Positions 35,121-45,863 of a stretch of DNA of 64,000 nt are shown here, one piece after another. The position numbers were made by a program, and so were the translations under genes. Origin of the DNA: Chenopodium formosanum (taxonomy: Eukaryota > Streptophyta > Magnoliopsida > Caryophyllales > Amaranthaceae). The notes under the pieces were generated by a model, which did not search any database, had not been told where the DNA came from, and worked only from the letters and a program-made list of their open reading frames with translations. The DNA is taken from positions 8,261,001-8,325,000 of the forward strand of contig CM044874.1 in assembly GCA_024500155.1 (NCBI GenBank), written 5' to 3'. Position 1 is the stretch's first letter. Each line of letters begins with the position of its first letter.

Positions 35121-37688
35121 TAAAAATCTAATCTTTCTTGTTCTAATTTTATCTATGCTTTAATCTAATTGTAAATTATGAGTTTTGGGATTTAATTTTG
35201 ATGTTTGATTATTATAAGGTTAATTTTTAAATTACCACCCAAAAATGTAACCATTTTTGAACTAACCACCCGTTTAATTTTTTATTTTAAATTACCACCC
35301 CTTAAATTAAATAAATGCTCATATTACCACCCATTTTAAAAATCCGGTGGATTTTCCGTCTTTAGGCCCCACCTAACACTTTCTTTGACCCTTTTGACTG
35401 ATTTTTTCCCTGATTTTTTCTTTAAAAACGCTATCTAAACTTTAATTCACATTTCCTTCACCAAATTCTACAAAATTTCAAAGAGAAAAATGTGAATTGA
35501 ATTTAGGAGAATGTTTTTAAAGAGAAATATCGGGGAAAAAATTAGTTAAAAGGGTCAAAATAAGCGTTAGGTGGGGCCCACAGACGGAAAATCCACTGGA
35601 TTTTTGAAATGGGTGGTAATCTGAGCATTTATTTAATTTAAGGGGTGGTAATTTAAAATAAAAAATTAAACGGGTGGTTAGTTCGAAAATGATTATATTT
35701 TTGGGTGGTAATTTAAAAAATTTCCTTATTATAACTATGTTGATTAATTTTCAGATTTGGTTTTTAATTAAAAAGCCCCAATTTTTGAAACCCTAGGTTC
35801 TAGATTTATGAATTATTGAAAGAGTATGATGTATTATGGTTTAGATCTTTGATTAAAGTGTTTTAAGACTAATTTACAGCAAGTTTTAATTAAAATAAAG
35901 TGCTGGAATTTTATGTAGAACACTTAATATTAGGATTCTTGAAGAAATTTCAAATACCCATTAATTGAGACTTAAGTATAGTGTTTTAAATTTAATTTCA
36001 GCTTATTTTAATTTAATTATAAGGGGTTTTATAATAGTATATATTGCTGGAAATTTGTTTAGAGTGGATTTTAATACTCTATTATGACTTTAATGTGTAG
36101 GAAACTTCGAAGTAAGCAATTTCTTTTAGTCGTGGCGATTTTAAGATCGTTCTCAAGGTACGTTCGCGTACTTAGTATATTTTGGTGATGTAGTATCATG
36201 ATAGGATTGATTTAAATCAGTTACAAGTAGTATCATGCTAAGGTCTATGTTTGGAATTGTGAATTATTGATGTTGGTGAGTGAATTGTGAAGCATGAATT
36301 ATTTGTGATGGTTTATGGATTGGAAAGTTATAATTTTGGCATGATTATATGGACTACAATTTTATTTATGGCATGTTAGAATGCATGTTTAATTAAACTA
36401 CATGTTTAATTTGGCTTGGAATATTGAAAAGGAATTTTATTATAGTTCATATAAGTTTTATTGATGCTTTAAGCATGGGAATGGAGATATATAAATGTTT
36501 ATGTACACGAGGAATAAATTGTATGTTGGTGCCTTAGTGCACTTAAGGTGTTTTTAACACAGAGGGATAGGAATTTTGGCGCTTTTTGCGTTTAAGGTGT
36601 CTTTGACACTGAGGTAGAATTAAAAATGGTTCAACATTAAATATTATGTGGTCACTAAATATTCAAGAATTAAATTGGTATGTTTGTTGATTGAATAAAT
36701 TGTTGTTGGTGGAATTATTATGCTTTGACATTCATCACCAAGTCTAATAATATGTAAATAACGTAAAGTGGAAGAGACTACGCACCAAAACTCTTGGAAC
36801 GTATATACCTTGAGTATGAACATATGAAGGGAGTTATGGGGTTTTATATTTAACCATAACTTCTAATGGAGTACAGGACGCTGTACATTCCTTTTTATTT
36901 ATTATTATGCGCAGGAATTCCGCCACCTATGTATGGTTTTGTCGCTGGCACAGTTAGCTCCCGTGTCAGTTAACCTCAATTTATTTGGGGGAGGTAGAGT
37001 TGGAAACCCGTTCGATGCGTAATCAACGCTAAATAAATTATTTAGTGTCTAGATAACGAGTCTTATTGGATGTTGTGTGTGATTGTAACAGGTGCATGGA
37101 GGTAAGTGTGTGTGTTGATAGGTGAAAGCATGTTAGTGTGTTTAATTACGCTTATGTACTCAGCTTTGCTGATTGTGTGTGTCTGTGTGTTTTGGCCATG
37201 TCTTTATCTTGGCCCTATGATGACCCATTTTCAATAGAGAGTAGTGGAAGAAAGAAGAGATAAGCTTTTCAGGTGTTGAAGCATATTCATGACGGGGCAT
37301 GAGTGAAGAGCGAATCATGCTAGTTTCTATTAGTTTACGATGTGTTTTATGCATTGAATATTTATGGTGTTATTTTATATGTGGACTAACGCAAGGATTT
37401 GGATTTGGTTTGGTTTGGTTTAAATAAGGGCCTTTAGTGGTTCCAATTTGTAGTTGATTTTAATTGACTTCGTTTGTTTTGGTTTTAAAACTTTACTTTC
37501 GTTTAATTTGTTGACTTTTAAGTTGACTTATTTTGAATGGTTTTGATTTTAAGTCTTTCGCTGTGTATCTTTGATATTTGTCTTAGCCGTTCTCACGGTG
37601 GCGGTAATGTCTTAGATATTCCTAATTCATATTTTTAAAAGGGTAAAAGAGGTATTTTAAGGAAAGGAATTTCTAGGGTGTTACGACA
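34539..37688 (+). mobile_element. solo LTR, gypsy-type, 3.15 kb
   Basis: It starts TGTAATACCCCG and ends GTGTTACGACA. The flanks are ACCGG (34534-34538) and ACCAG (37689-37693), a 5-bp target duplication with one change. No PBS, PPT or internal region adjoins it, so it is a recombination remnant. A TATAAATA box lies at about 34812. A 49-bp poly-A run is at about 35070-35118. It matches the inverted LTR at 2821-5035 throughout except for the nested MITE. Confidence 0.85.
35218..35725. mobile_element. MULE-type MITE, 508 bp, perfect 9-bp TSD
   Basis: The termini GGTTAATTTTTAAATTACCA and the right-end reverse complement GGAAATTTTTTAAATTACCA begin long inverted repeats that extend for about 150 bp, with repeated ATTACCACCC words. 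The 9-bp direct repeat TTATTATAA lies at 35209-35217 and 35726-35734, the duplication length made by Mutator-like elements. The related LTR at 2821-5035 has an uninterrupted site at the equivalent position. Confidence 0.9.
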
Positions 37689-38825
37689 ACCAGCCCAACT
37701 CTTTGTTTTTTTTTTTTTTTTTTTTTGGAAAAATTAGAAAAAATAATCACAACTTTTATCAATTTTGGTAAAATAATTCCAACTTTCATTTATTTTAGAA
37801 TAATCCGAACTTTGGGGGTCTTCTTTTTCTTCAATCCTAAATACCGGCTACCGGTTGAATGGATTTCTTGGTTTTTTTTAAAGTGACACATGTCACGCAT
37901 TAATTGGTTAAAAAATATATAAAAAACAAACAAAATTAAAAAAGAAAAATCAACCAAACTCCAAATCCGGCCACCCTGCGCCGGTGATGCGACCTAGCTT
38001 CTACTCTATCTCCTGTGGCTGCTGGTACTCCCCTCCCCTGCACCGGTTTTCCCCCCTCCCCCAACGCTGGTTTCCCCCCACCCCCAACGCTGGTGATGCG
38101 ACCCAGCTTCCTCCCCTCCTTTTCCGCCGCCGCCACCACCACTCGAAACTCCTTTTTCAGCCACCACCAACACTCAAAACTTCCTTTAAATCCACTAGTA
38201 GAAAAACCCAAAAGGCCACCGGTTCAAACCCCACCTATGCCACCGGTTTTGAACCGTTGGGCATTTGGGGGGTGGCAATACTCCTTTAAAAAGCCACCGG
38301 TTCTAAACCGGTAGCAAAAACAATTATTACCACCGGTTAACTGGTGGCAATAACCATTCCGGAGTTTTTTTAAAGGGGTTATTGGCACCGGTTCCTGTTC
38401 AAAACCGGTGCCAATAATGGCTAAAAAAAATTAAAAAAAAAACATTTTTTTTTTTGCATTTTTTTAACTTAAATTGATAAATAAACACTAACATATATAT
38501 ATACTTACATATTTTCATTAAAAAAATGTTGTAATATTACAATTTTTGTCTAAAAAATTAAAATAAATTACAAGGTTACAAACATATGCAGCTACACAGT
38601 AGCAGAAGTGCAGAACAACAACACACAAGGAGCAGCACAGAAGCAGAACACCAGCACAGAAGCAGCCCCATATCATAGTAAAACAAATTGAACTTCTTAG
38701 ATGAAATTCTGGAACCTGCAAATCAAGAAAGCAATAGAAATTGAGATTAGTTAATTAAGCTTATATAATTTAAAAACGCGAATCTTAACAAATAGAATAA
38801 GACAATTTTTTAATACAAGAGGATC

Positions 38826-39000
38826 AAAGTTCCTTGCTAGGCCACCTGCAGCAGTAGCCTCGGCAGGGCAGCAGCAGCTGCAGCCTTGCTAGGCCACCTG
38901 CAGCAGCAACTGCAGCCTTGCCATGGCACCCTGCAGCAGCAGCCTCTGCAAGGCAACAGGGCAGCAGTAGCTGCAGCCTTGCCAGGCCACCTACATTTAA
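38826..39000 (-). repeat. GCAGCAGCTGCAG-rich tandem repeat
   Basis: A unit of about 60 bp with CTTGC(T/C)AGGCCACCT and CAGCAG words is repeated about three times, giving an Ala/Leu-rich chance frame on the minus strand. Confidence 0.7.
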
Positions 39001-39228
39001 TGCCACTTATAGTTCTAATATTCTATGCATCATTCACAAGAAAACAACCATAGAAAATGAAAAAATATAAGGATAAATGCAACAAAGGGAGAACTACAAG
39101 TCCATGTACCTCAGTCGGGTTAAAAAGGCCACAAGCTTGATTAGTTATGTCTAGCAATGATGCTTCCTGCCATAGCAAAAGCAAGTTGTCACACAAATAG
39201 AGGCAAAAAAAAAAAAAAGTAAAGAAAA

Positions 39229-39284
39229 GAAGAAGAAGAAGAAGAAGAAGAAGAAGAAGAAGAAGAAGAAGAAAAAGAAGAAGA
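39229..39284. repeat. (GAA)n microsatellite
   Basis: About 18 GAA units with one interruption, inside the captured-gene intron. Confidence 0.95.
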
Positions 39285-40343
39285 GATATCTACTATACAT
39301 CTAATAAATTATGATTTCACATGAACACACACCTGCTTGCATTAAAACCAGAGAAAAGATATATCTTGTCTAGTGAAATTCAACCTATAGCGTCCGATTA
39401 AGGCATGAGTGATCTCATCAAAAATAAGCTCCTTTATCTTCTCAACAGCAGTCTCCTCATTTTTCCTGTAGTTCTACAACATGTAGAGAGCAAGAAAGTG
39501 GAGTAAGGTGAAAACGCACAACTTTAAGCACACAAACCAGAAGTGATCATATTACATGATTTTAAAATGTCCACAGGCCAAGTACCATCAATATGAGTGT
39601 TATAGGAACTTTATAAGAGCAACATAATAGAATTGAAAATATACATGGTGAAAAATTTACCAGCACAGGAAAAACATACATGCATTCCATATAGAACCTT
39701 GTGAGACAACCCAACCTCAAGAAACAAACAAACTTATGCAGATTATAAAACAAATAAAATATGGCTTCTATTTACAAAGATTGCATATTTAGTATATTCA
39801 AGATGGTTATCATGCTAAATCATTAGGTGACATGGACAAATATTTAAGTGACATGCTAAGACAAGGAAATCAAACCAATTTGAGGAACAACATACTGAGG
39901 AATTCCTTATATGAGATTACTAAAAAAAAATTCATGTATGTTCAACACAAAATAACATCTTCCAAAGAAAGAATTTATACATAACAACCAATTAATTATG
40001 CTTCAAACGCCCACCTTATAGCTTTGGAAGGTATCAAAGAACCTCAGCAATAAGTCACTTGCACGACTTTCGGTGCTAACAGCAAAAGCCCGATGTTTTC
40101 CTGGCCCAAGGCTTCCTCTCTCACTGAACAACCCCATTGAAAAAGCCACAGCACTAGCAGATGCTGGAGGAACCTGAACCATTTAGAAGAAAATAACATA
40201 ACTAGTATCATAAGCCCTTATTAAGAGATGGGAACGCATATCAGAAAGAAGACAAATAAGCACTGAAATGCAATAATCTGGATAATTCGTACAAACACCT
40301 AACAAATAAAGCAATCAATTTAATACCTCAAATACTTACACAT

Positions 40344-41733
40344 TGTAGACACCCATTTGTGTCTCCCCAAAAACCAAACCCAGTGATGAGTACCTTTTAC
40401 GTCGAATCATAATCGAATGAAACGAAAGTGTAGAAAGGTCTAGTGTTGCGGAAAGTTTTATTTTCTTTTCTCTTCTCTCTGTTTTTGAAAACTTATTTTA
40501 AGAAAACAGTCAATCCAGTTTGTTTGGTCCATGATATGGGTCCAATAATAGTGTAGTTGGATGGGGCTTGCAAAGACCTCTCCAACGATATATTATAAGC
40601 CCAATTCCGATGAATATTGAGAAAGTTATGGCCAATTTACTAAACTGGGCCCGGTTTGAGCTTTATGTACGGCCCAATGATCTAGGGGAGGGCCTAATAT
40701 GATTTATCATTCCTAATTCAATTAGCATTGATAAATTGACTTTTGTTGAATTTTCAGAGTTTTAATCAAAATCAAATAGCATTTTCGAGGAAATTATATT
40801 ATTTTATCCTCCAGTACGGTAAACTTATCAGATTTTCGAAAACGCGTTGGAATCAGGCTTGGCGCCTAACCCCAGGCCTTGGCGCCTGGCGCTAGCCACT
40901 GGCGCTTGGCGCTAGTGTTGGTGCCTGGCGCCAGCTAGCCAGGGTTGGCGCCAGCTCTGTTTCCTAAGCGTCAGACTCTGTTTTGTTAAATTATCCTTTT
41001 TGGCTGATTTTCTCTATAAATGTCGTATTAAAAACTCCGTTTTCATTCACCAATTGATTCCATTCACCAATTCTCTCCATTCATTCACTAATCATCATCT
41101 ACATCCATTCACGAATTCTCCTCATTCGCAAGTTTTCATCAACAATCATTAATTCTTTAGCATTCTCTAAATCATTCATCTTTCTTACATTCAATTCTTT
41201 CTTTCTAAACCTTTGTTTTTTCATACAAAATTCCGCATTCACAAGATCTAGAAACACCTAGCCATATTCGAAGTTGCCTTCGTCCTAGACGTGAAAGGTT
41301 TAATTTCTGAGGGTTTGGTCCCAAATCTCTCTTTCAATTATTTAATCTAATTGTTGTGATTATTATTTTCCTTGAAGTTACTAACGTGTGTATTTTGTTA
41401 TTAGAAAGAGGTACGAAGCATCAAAGTAAGTACTTTATTGATTTATTGATATTATGATGTAGAAATCATGTTTATATTGTTATTATGATATTCCTAGTAT
41501 CATGTCTAGGGTAAATTTAACGTTAAATATGATTGTTGCGATGCTTCCTATGTTATTCCTAATATTTATGATTGTTAGTATCATGTTAGGGTTAAAGATT
41601 TGATTTTTATTGCTTAGTGACATGCTAGGGTTTGTTATTAATCTTGTTAGTATCATGCCTAGGATCTTGCTATTTCTATTGTGCTTTAACATGATTTATG
41701 ATTATTTTATAATTGTTTTGATTATGATCATAG

Positions 41734-41800
<67 letters not shown>

Positions 41801-42395
41801 GATGATGATTATTATTATTTTGATGATGATTATTATAATGATTGTGATATTATTTATTATGTTGCTTGATGATTATTTTATTTATTGCTTGATCACACCT
41901 TTTATGCATGTTTAAAGGGAATTGGTACTTGTAATCACGCTTAATAAGATATTAATAATCTTGTTTAGGGTTAATTGTGATTATAATTCAAGTGATCGCC
42001 AATAATAGTTTGTTTGTGCATTAATATTCAACCAACATAGATAAACAGGTTTAGGGTTAATCCTATTGATTGCATGTTAATTAATTAGCGCACATGAATA
42101 CTATCAGAATAAAGTAGAGGCCTATTATAAGGGCAGGTTCAATCTCTTTTAGGTTGGATTTGTACCTTCATCCCCGAACCCTTATTTGGTTCTAGACCTT
42201 ACGGAGTTGACGATCTCTTGGATCGTTAAGGAGTGTAACCTTCACCTCGTGAACGATTTACAAGTTCCTTAAAAAACTTGTTGGCGACTCTTTTGCTCTA
42301 TCTTCTTCCCTTTTGGACGCCACCGTACTTTAGTGTATGATCACAGTGGGGTTCAAGCTAGTGGGATTTTAAAAGTCTTGAAATTATTCCCTACA
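40344..42395 (+). mobile_element. Tat-type solo LTR, 2.05 kb
   Basis: It starts TGTAGACACCC and ends CCTACA like the LARD LTRs and aligns with them throughout, but is more diverged and has a longer 3' half. A perfect CACAT duplication flanks it (40339-40343 and 42396-42400). It contains the GGCGCC cluster (about 40857-40960) and a TTA microsatellite. It sits exactly at the exon/intron border of the captured exon at 42397-42459. Confidence 0.95.
41737..41800. repeat. (TTA)n microsatellite in solo LTR
   Basis: About 21 TTA units. The poly-Ile frame across it is not a gene. Confidence 0.95.
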
Positions 42396-42551
42396 CACAT
42401 GCATCCTCAAAAGTGGAAAATGGCAGAGCATATTCTACAGCCCTTGGTACCATATCGAGCTTTGGTTTAGCCCCCAAAGCAAGAAACAACCAGAAAAAAA
42501 AAAGTAAATAATCAAATAAAATCAGTGTAATTCGTAGAAAAAGGAGCTTAC

Positions 42552-42926
42552 GGTGTTAATTAGATCAATGATAACAGAGAGCTCTTGATGAGCCAATCTC
42601 AAATTCTCAATCACCCCTTGCAATGTGGAGGGCGCTGATGATTCCTTCGTCTTCTTCTGCTTCTTCGCGTCTCTTTCCAACGCCCAAGCGAAGTCCGAAT
42701 CAAGTTCACCGTTTACTCTTCGTATTCGATGTCGCTAAAAATATTCCACAATTTCAAATCAAAATCAACAAAAATTACATAAAAATTAGGTCAAATTAAG
42801 CTATTGTAAAGATGGAGGAGAGATAATGTACGATGAGAAGCGTTCGGCGCCGGATTCTTCGATGATTTCGAGACGTTTGATAGGGAGTTTGTCAAGAGAG
42901 ATTTCCATGTCGCCTTCGTCCGCCAT
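42552..42926 (-). pseudogene. MED17: captured MED17 exons 1 and 2
   Basis: Exon 1 (42832-42926) reads MADEGDMEISLDKLPIKRLE then IIEESGAERFS, the N-terminus of plant Mediator subunit 17, and ends at a GTAC donor in phase 2. Exon 2 (42552-42734, acceptor TTTTTAG, donor GTAAGC) ends VIENLRLAHQELSVIIDLIN plus T, also MED17. Exon 2 is damaged: after SDIEYEE an in-frame TAA stands where a Lys is expected, and a short deletion just after shifts the frame before DFAWALERDAKKQKK. The third MED17 exon is absent; the next exon to the left belongs to another gene. A CT-rich 5' leader (42927-43160) was taken along. MED17 is a head subunit of the Pol II Mediator; this copy cannot make it. Confidence 0.85.
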
Positions 42927-44275
42927 TGTTGAGCTTTCGCCGGAGTTTTATGTTTTTAGGGGAGATTTTCGATTTTGCAACTGAGCTTTAATGAGAGAAC
43001 GAGAGAGAAGAAGATGAGATATAGATGAGAGAAGGGCGGCGGCGATGATGGTTGTTGATAATGAGAGAGAAGCAGAGAGATCTAGCTAGTTGAGGAGAGA
43101 GAAGCAAAGGAGAAAGAAGAGAGAGAGATAAGAGAGGAGGAGGGAGGCGATGCATAAGAGGCTAGGGTTTTGGCCTATTCATATGAGCGCGTTTTTTTTT
43201 TTTTTTTTTTTGGTAACAAAGCCACCGGTTCAAAACCGGTGGGATTAATATTTTCCCACCGGTTCGAACCGAACCGGTGGCAATACTCTACCCTCAAATT
43301 CGCGCTCATTTTTCCCCTTTTCTTCCCCACCAGTTTTCTAAAACCGGTGGCCATGGCTCGGTGCCAATTACCATTTTTCTACTAGTTATCTCTCCCCCAA
43401 CTCCCGGAAACCCCTAGCCTAAACACCCTTCCCCCACCATCGAAAATCCTAGCAGGTAGGGTTTTCGACGGTGAGGAAGTGGTTGTTGGGGGGGGGGGGG
43501 GGTTTCGGGAGTGAGGGAGGGGTTTCAAGGGTGTTTCGAATGGAAAAGGAGGGGATTGGGGTGGAGGTGAGTCGAAACACCGGCACAGAGGGTTTGGGGA
43601 AAAAGGGACACACTGTTTGGGCAGGGGAAGGAAGGGGCTGGCGCGGCTGACGGTGTCAATTGGTGGTGGTGGTGGGGGGGTTACAGTGGCAGGAAGGGAA
43701 TAAAGGGTTTCTGGTTTTTTTTTTTTTTTTTTAAATTAATTTTTTTTTAAAATTTTTTTTGGACCAATTGCAGCTTAACACGTGGCACATAACCTATTAC
43801 AACAGGTCATTGACTTTCACTAACCAGTTTGGGATTGAAGAAAAAGAACACCCGCCAAAGTTCGGATTATTCCAGAATAAAAGAAAGTTGGGATTATTCT
43901 ACCAAAATTGATCAAAGTTGGGATTATTTTTTCTATTTTTTCCTTTATTATTATTTTTTTGTTTCAATTTGATAATTTTTTAAATAGTGTGTTCATGTTC
44001 TTTTGTCATTTTAATATTCTATTTTTAATTATATAGTATATGTTTTTAAAATGTTTTGGGGTTCCATGTTTTTAATATATTTTTCATAAATATTTTAATA
44101 TGTATATTTGTATATGCACATATATATAATAACAAAATAATCAAAGATCATTAATTTGTAGTTAAAAATCACTAATTAATAAGTTTACTTTAATTCTGTT
44201 CAGTTCATCTCATTTCAGTTAATGAGAACAAACCCATGGTTTATTGAAATAAAAATAATGAATGTGAGAGAAACA

Positions 44276-44276
44276 A

Positions 44277-44335
<59 letters not shown>
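44276..44335. repeat. (ATA)n microsatellite
   Basis: About 20 ATA units. Confidence 0.95.
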
Positions 44336-44336
<1 letters not shown>

Positions 44337-44521
44337 TATTATAAGTTTGGGTGATGACCATAAAAAGAGAAAGATATAATATTACTCCGGATAATGTAAC
44401 TTTTTACCGAAAAAAAGTGCAACACGGAGAAAGTATATACGTAGTATATATACTTTTATATACTCTATAACTCTTAAGTGATTTCTAGTAGATGCTACAG
44501 AGTAAGATATGTATAAATGGG

Positions 44522-44593
44522 GCCTTCTTAGCTCAGTGGTAGAGCGCGTGGCTTTTAACCACGTGGTCGTGGGTTCGATCCCCACAGGCGGCG
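44522..44593 (+). tRNA. tRNA-Lys (anticodon UUU)
   Basis: The 72-nt cloverleaf has a D arm (TAGCTCAGTGGTAGAGC), an anticodon stem CGTGG/CCACG with loop CTTTTAA (anticodon TTT), a variable loop GGTCG and a T arm GTGGGTTCGATCCCCAC. The acceptor stem GCCTTCT/AGGCGGC has one mismatch (T4 against C) and one G-U pair, and the D loop is one base short of the common plant form. A TTTT terminator follows at about 44601. It may be functional or slightly decayed. Confidence 0.9.
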
Positions 44594-44984
44594 CTTATAG
44601 TTTTATTTTTTCTTTTTGATGTTTTATTTTAAGATAAGAATAGTTTGTCAAAGGGTCGAATTTCATCAAACTAGATAGTTGTAGAATATGAGAATATCCC
44701 AAAGTTCCCCTTCTTAATTGGCCTCTTAAAAATCATAACAGGAATTTGAAAATTAAAAACGTAAATATATCACCACTTACCAACAAAAAAGAAAAAGGAA
44801 TGGAAGAATTATGGTGCAGTAATACACTAATTATTATACAATACCTAACAAAAAAAGAAAAGAAAAAGGAATCAAACTAAACAACAAATAATACTATCAT
44901 TCAAGTATGAAGTATTCAACCAACTAACTAATCAACATGTACAAGAAACAACGATGTTTTCATATATCATAAATACTACATAAT

Positions 44985-45110
44985 GAGAGTGAGGGATAGA
45001 TCAAGTGGTTAGAGCTCCCCTCCCGGTCCCAAGTGATCCTAGGATCGATTCTCATCACCGCCCTTGTGACTCTCTAAACACCAAAAATAAATAAATACAT
45101 ACGTAATAAA
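44985..45110 (+). mobile_element. tRNA-derived SINE relic
   Basis: GATCAAGTGGTTAGAGC (box A-like) and AGGATCGATTCTC (box B-like) lie about 40 bp apart, as in a Pol III promoter. They are followed by a short body and an AAATAAATAAATA tail. There is no cloverleaf, so it is a SINE-type relic rather than a tRNA. Confidence 0.5.
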
Positions 45111-45226
45111 TGTATAGACTTTTATTCTTTTAAGAGTAACAACTCGTTGATTACTAGTCAAACCTAAGACTACGTATTGCTTCTGCTTTATAAATAATTT
45201 TGTTTAGAATTCCAAACAATATTTCC

Positions 45227-45235
45227 TATATAAAT
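45227..45235 (+). promoter_or_regulatory. candidate TATA box
   Basis: TATATAAAT lies about 80 bp upstream of the ATG at 45309. A second TATAAATA is at 45189. Confidence 0.45.
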
Positions 45236-45308
45236 CCTGAATTTTTTTGTTGTCATATTTCATCCATAACACAAATTCTTATTTGTTCAACTTTTTTTTT
45301 TTTCCAAG

Positions 45309-45863
45309 ATGACCGAGAAAAATAACTTAGACAAAGAGAGCAACATACAAGCTCATCATCTAGAGTTGCCAAAATATGGTACTAATCACCACAGCACAAT
45401 TTACAAGCTAACACTATCGATGAAGCGACAGTTTAGTCCACAAGTATGCGCACCTATCCCGTCCCCTGAAGGGGCGGGGGAGGTGAGGAATTTGCTCCAA
45501 CGTTTAGTCGAAATCGACAACGAAAGCCGGGAGCTTCTTGGTAAGGTGTTTTCATTGTTGGAGAAAGACGAGAGTCTTGAAACTTTCGTGAAGAGGAGAA
45601 TTGAAGATCCAAAAGTTAGTAGGATGTGGCAACTTGTTGAACAAGTCCTTGCTTGTCAAGAAGGTGAATCTAATCTTAATGAGGTGATTAAGGGAGATGA
45701 TAATTTAAGTAATTATGATACTTATAGTACTAATAAGAGTATAATAGAAAATGATGGATTGGAGGAGGAAAAAAGGAATGAGAGGTTCAAAGTTAGAAAT
45801 ATTAGTAGTGGTAGTCAAATTGGTTGTCCTTCTACACTACTACAACCTAGCTTGTCAAAGTAA
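45309..45863 (+). CDS. small intronless protein, unknown function (184 aa)
   Basis: ATG 45309 (AAGATGACC) opens an intact 184-codon frame. The N-terminus is polar. The middle (about residues 55-120) is a predicted helical, coiled-coil-like region with NLLQRLVEIDNESRELLGKV and MWQLVEQVLACQEGE. The C-terminal part is Asn/Asp/Ser-rich and ends with ERFKVRNISSGSQ, which resembles ERFKVKNLAGGST near the end of the gene at 11779-12210. No known domain, signal peptide or membrane segment is recognised. A TATA box and a T-rich leader lie just upstream and a T-rich 3' flank follows. It is probably a host gene family member of lineage-restricted type. Confidence 0.6.
   Translation: MTEKNNLDKESNIQAHHLELPKYGTNHHSTIYKLTLSMKRQFSPQVCAPIPSPEGAGEVRNLLQRLVEIDNESRELLGKVFSLLEKDESLETFVKRRIEDPKVSRMWQLVEQVLACQEGESNLNEVIKGDDNLSNYDTYSTNKSIIENDGLEEEKRNERFKVRNISSGSQIGCPSTLLQPSLSK

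Larger units (their letters stand above)
38518..42459 (-). pseudogene. captured exons of an unidentified host gene
   Basis: Five minus-strand blocks join in phase 0 at plausible splice sites: 42397-42459 (21 codons, LDMVPRAVEYALPFSTFEDA), 40015-40173 (53 codons, includes LFSERGSLGPGKHRAFAVST), about 39342-39473 (includes RKNEETAVEKIKELIFDEIT), 39110-39166 (19 codons, EASLLDITNQACGLFNPTE) and from 38715 (VPEFHLRSS). Acceptors end in AG, and donors read GTAAGT, GTGGGC and GTACAT. The expected donor of the third block reads AT instead of GT, so that block would run to a TAA at 39342-39344. I do not recognise the parent protein. Conserved-looking residues and absence of stops inside blocks argue for real exons. 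A solo LTR interrupts the first junction, at the exon 42397-42459 donor. Confidence 0.6.
38193..43387 (-). mobile_element. CACTA transposon carrying captured host exons (Pack-CACTA)
   Basis: The left end CACTAGTAGAAAAACCC follows ATC (38190-38192). The right end TTTTTCTACTAGT(T) ends at 43387, with the last G changed to T, and ATC follows (43388-43390). Subterminal palindromes GCCACCGGTT..AACCGGTGGC occur at 38213-38408 and 43219-43355. No transposase is present. The interior carries minus-strand spliced exons of MED17 (42552-42926) and of another gene (38518-42459), plus a Tat-type solo LTR. A non-autonomous CACTA with host exons and introns between intact ends is a transduplication structure. 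Confidence 0.85.
37727..43943. mobile_element. long-TIR transposon split by a CACTA insertion
   Basis: The left end GGAAAAATTAGAAAAAATAA and the right end (reverse complement GGAAAAAATAGAAAAAATAA) start inverted repeats that match over about 200 bp, including ATCAATTTTGGTA and AGAATAATCC words. The element's own DNA is 37727-38192 plus 43388-43943, about 1 kb. Its interior is Pro/Ser-coding-like CT-rich DNA with no clear gene. Target duplication is obscured by a poly-T run on the left. A Mutator-like origin is possible but unproven. Confidence 0.65.

Noticed and set aside
34759..35131. Ser/Phe-rich and Lys-rich frames
   Set aside because: They lie in a CT-rich and poly-A part of the gypsy-type solo LTR.
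41610..41915. Poly-isoleucine frame
   Set aside because: It is the translation of a TTA microsatellite inside a solo LTR.
44382..44585. Minus-strand frame antisense to the tRNA gene, reading GIEPTTTWLKATRSTTELRR
   Set aside because: It is the antisense reading of a tRNA, a well-known false protein annotation.
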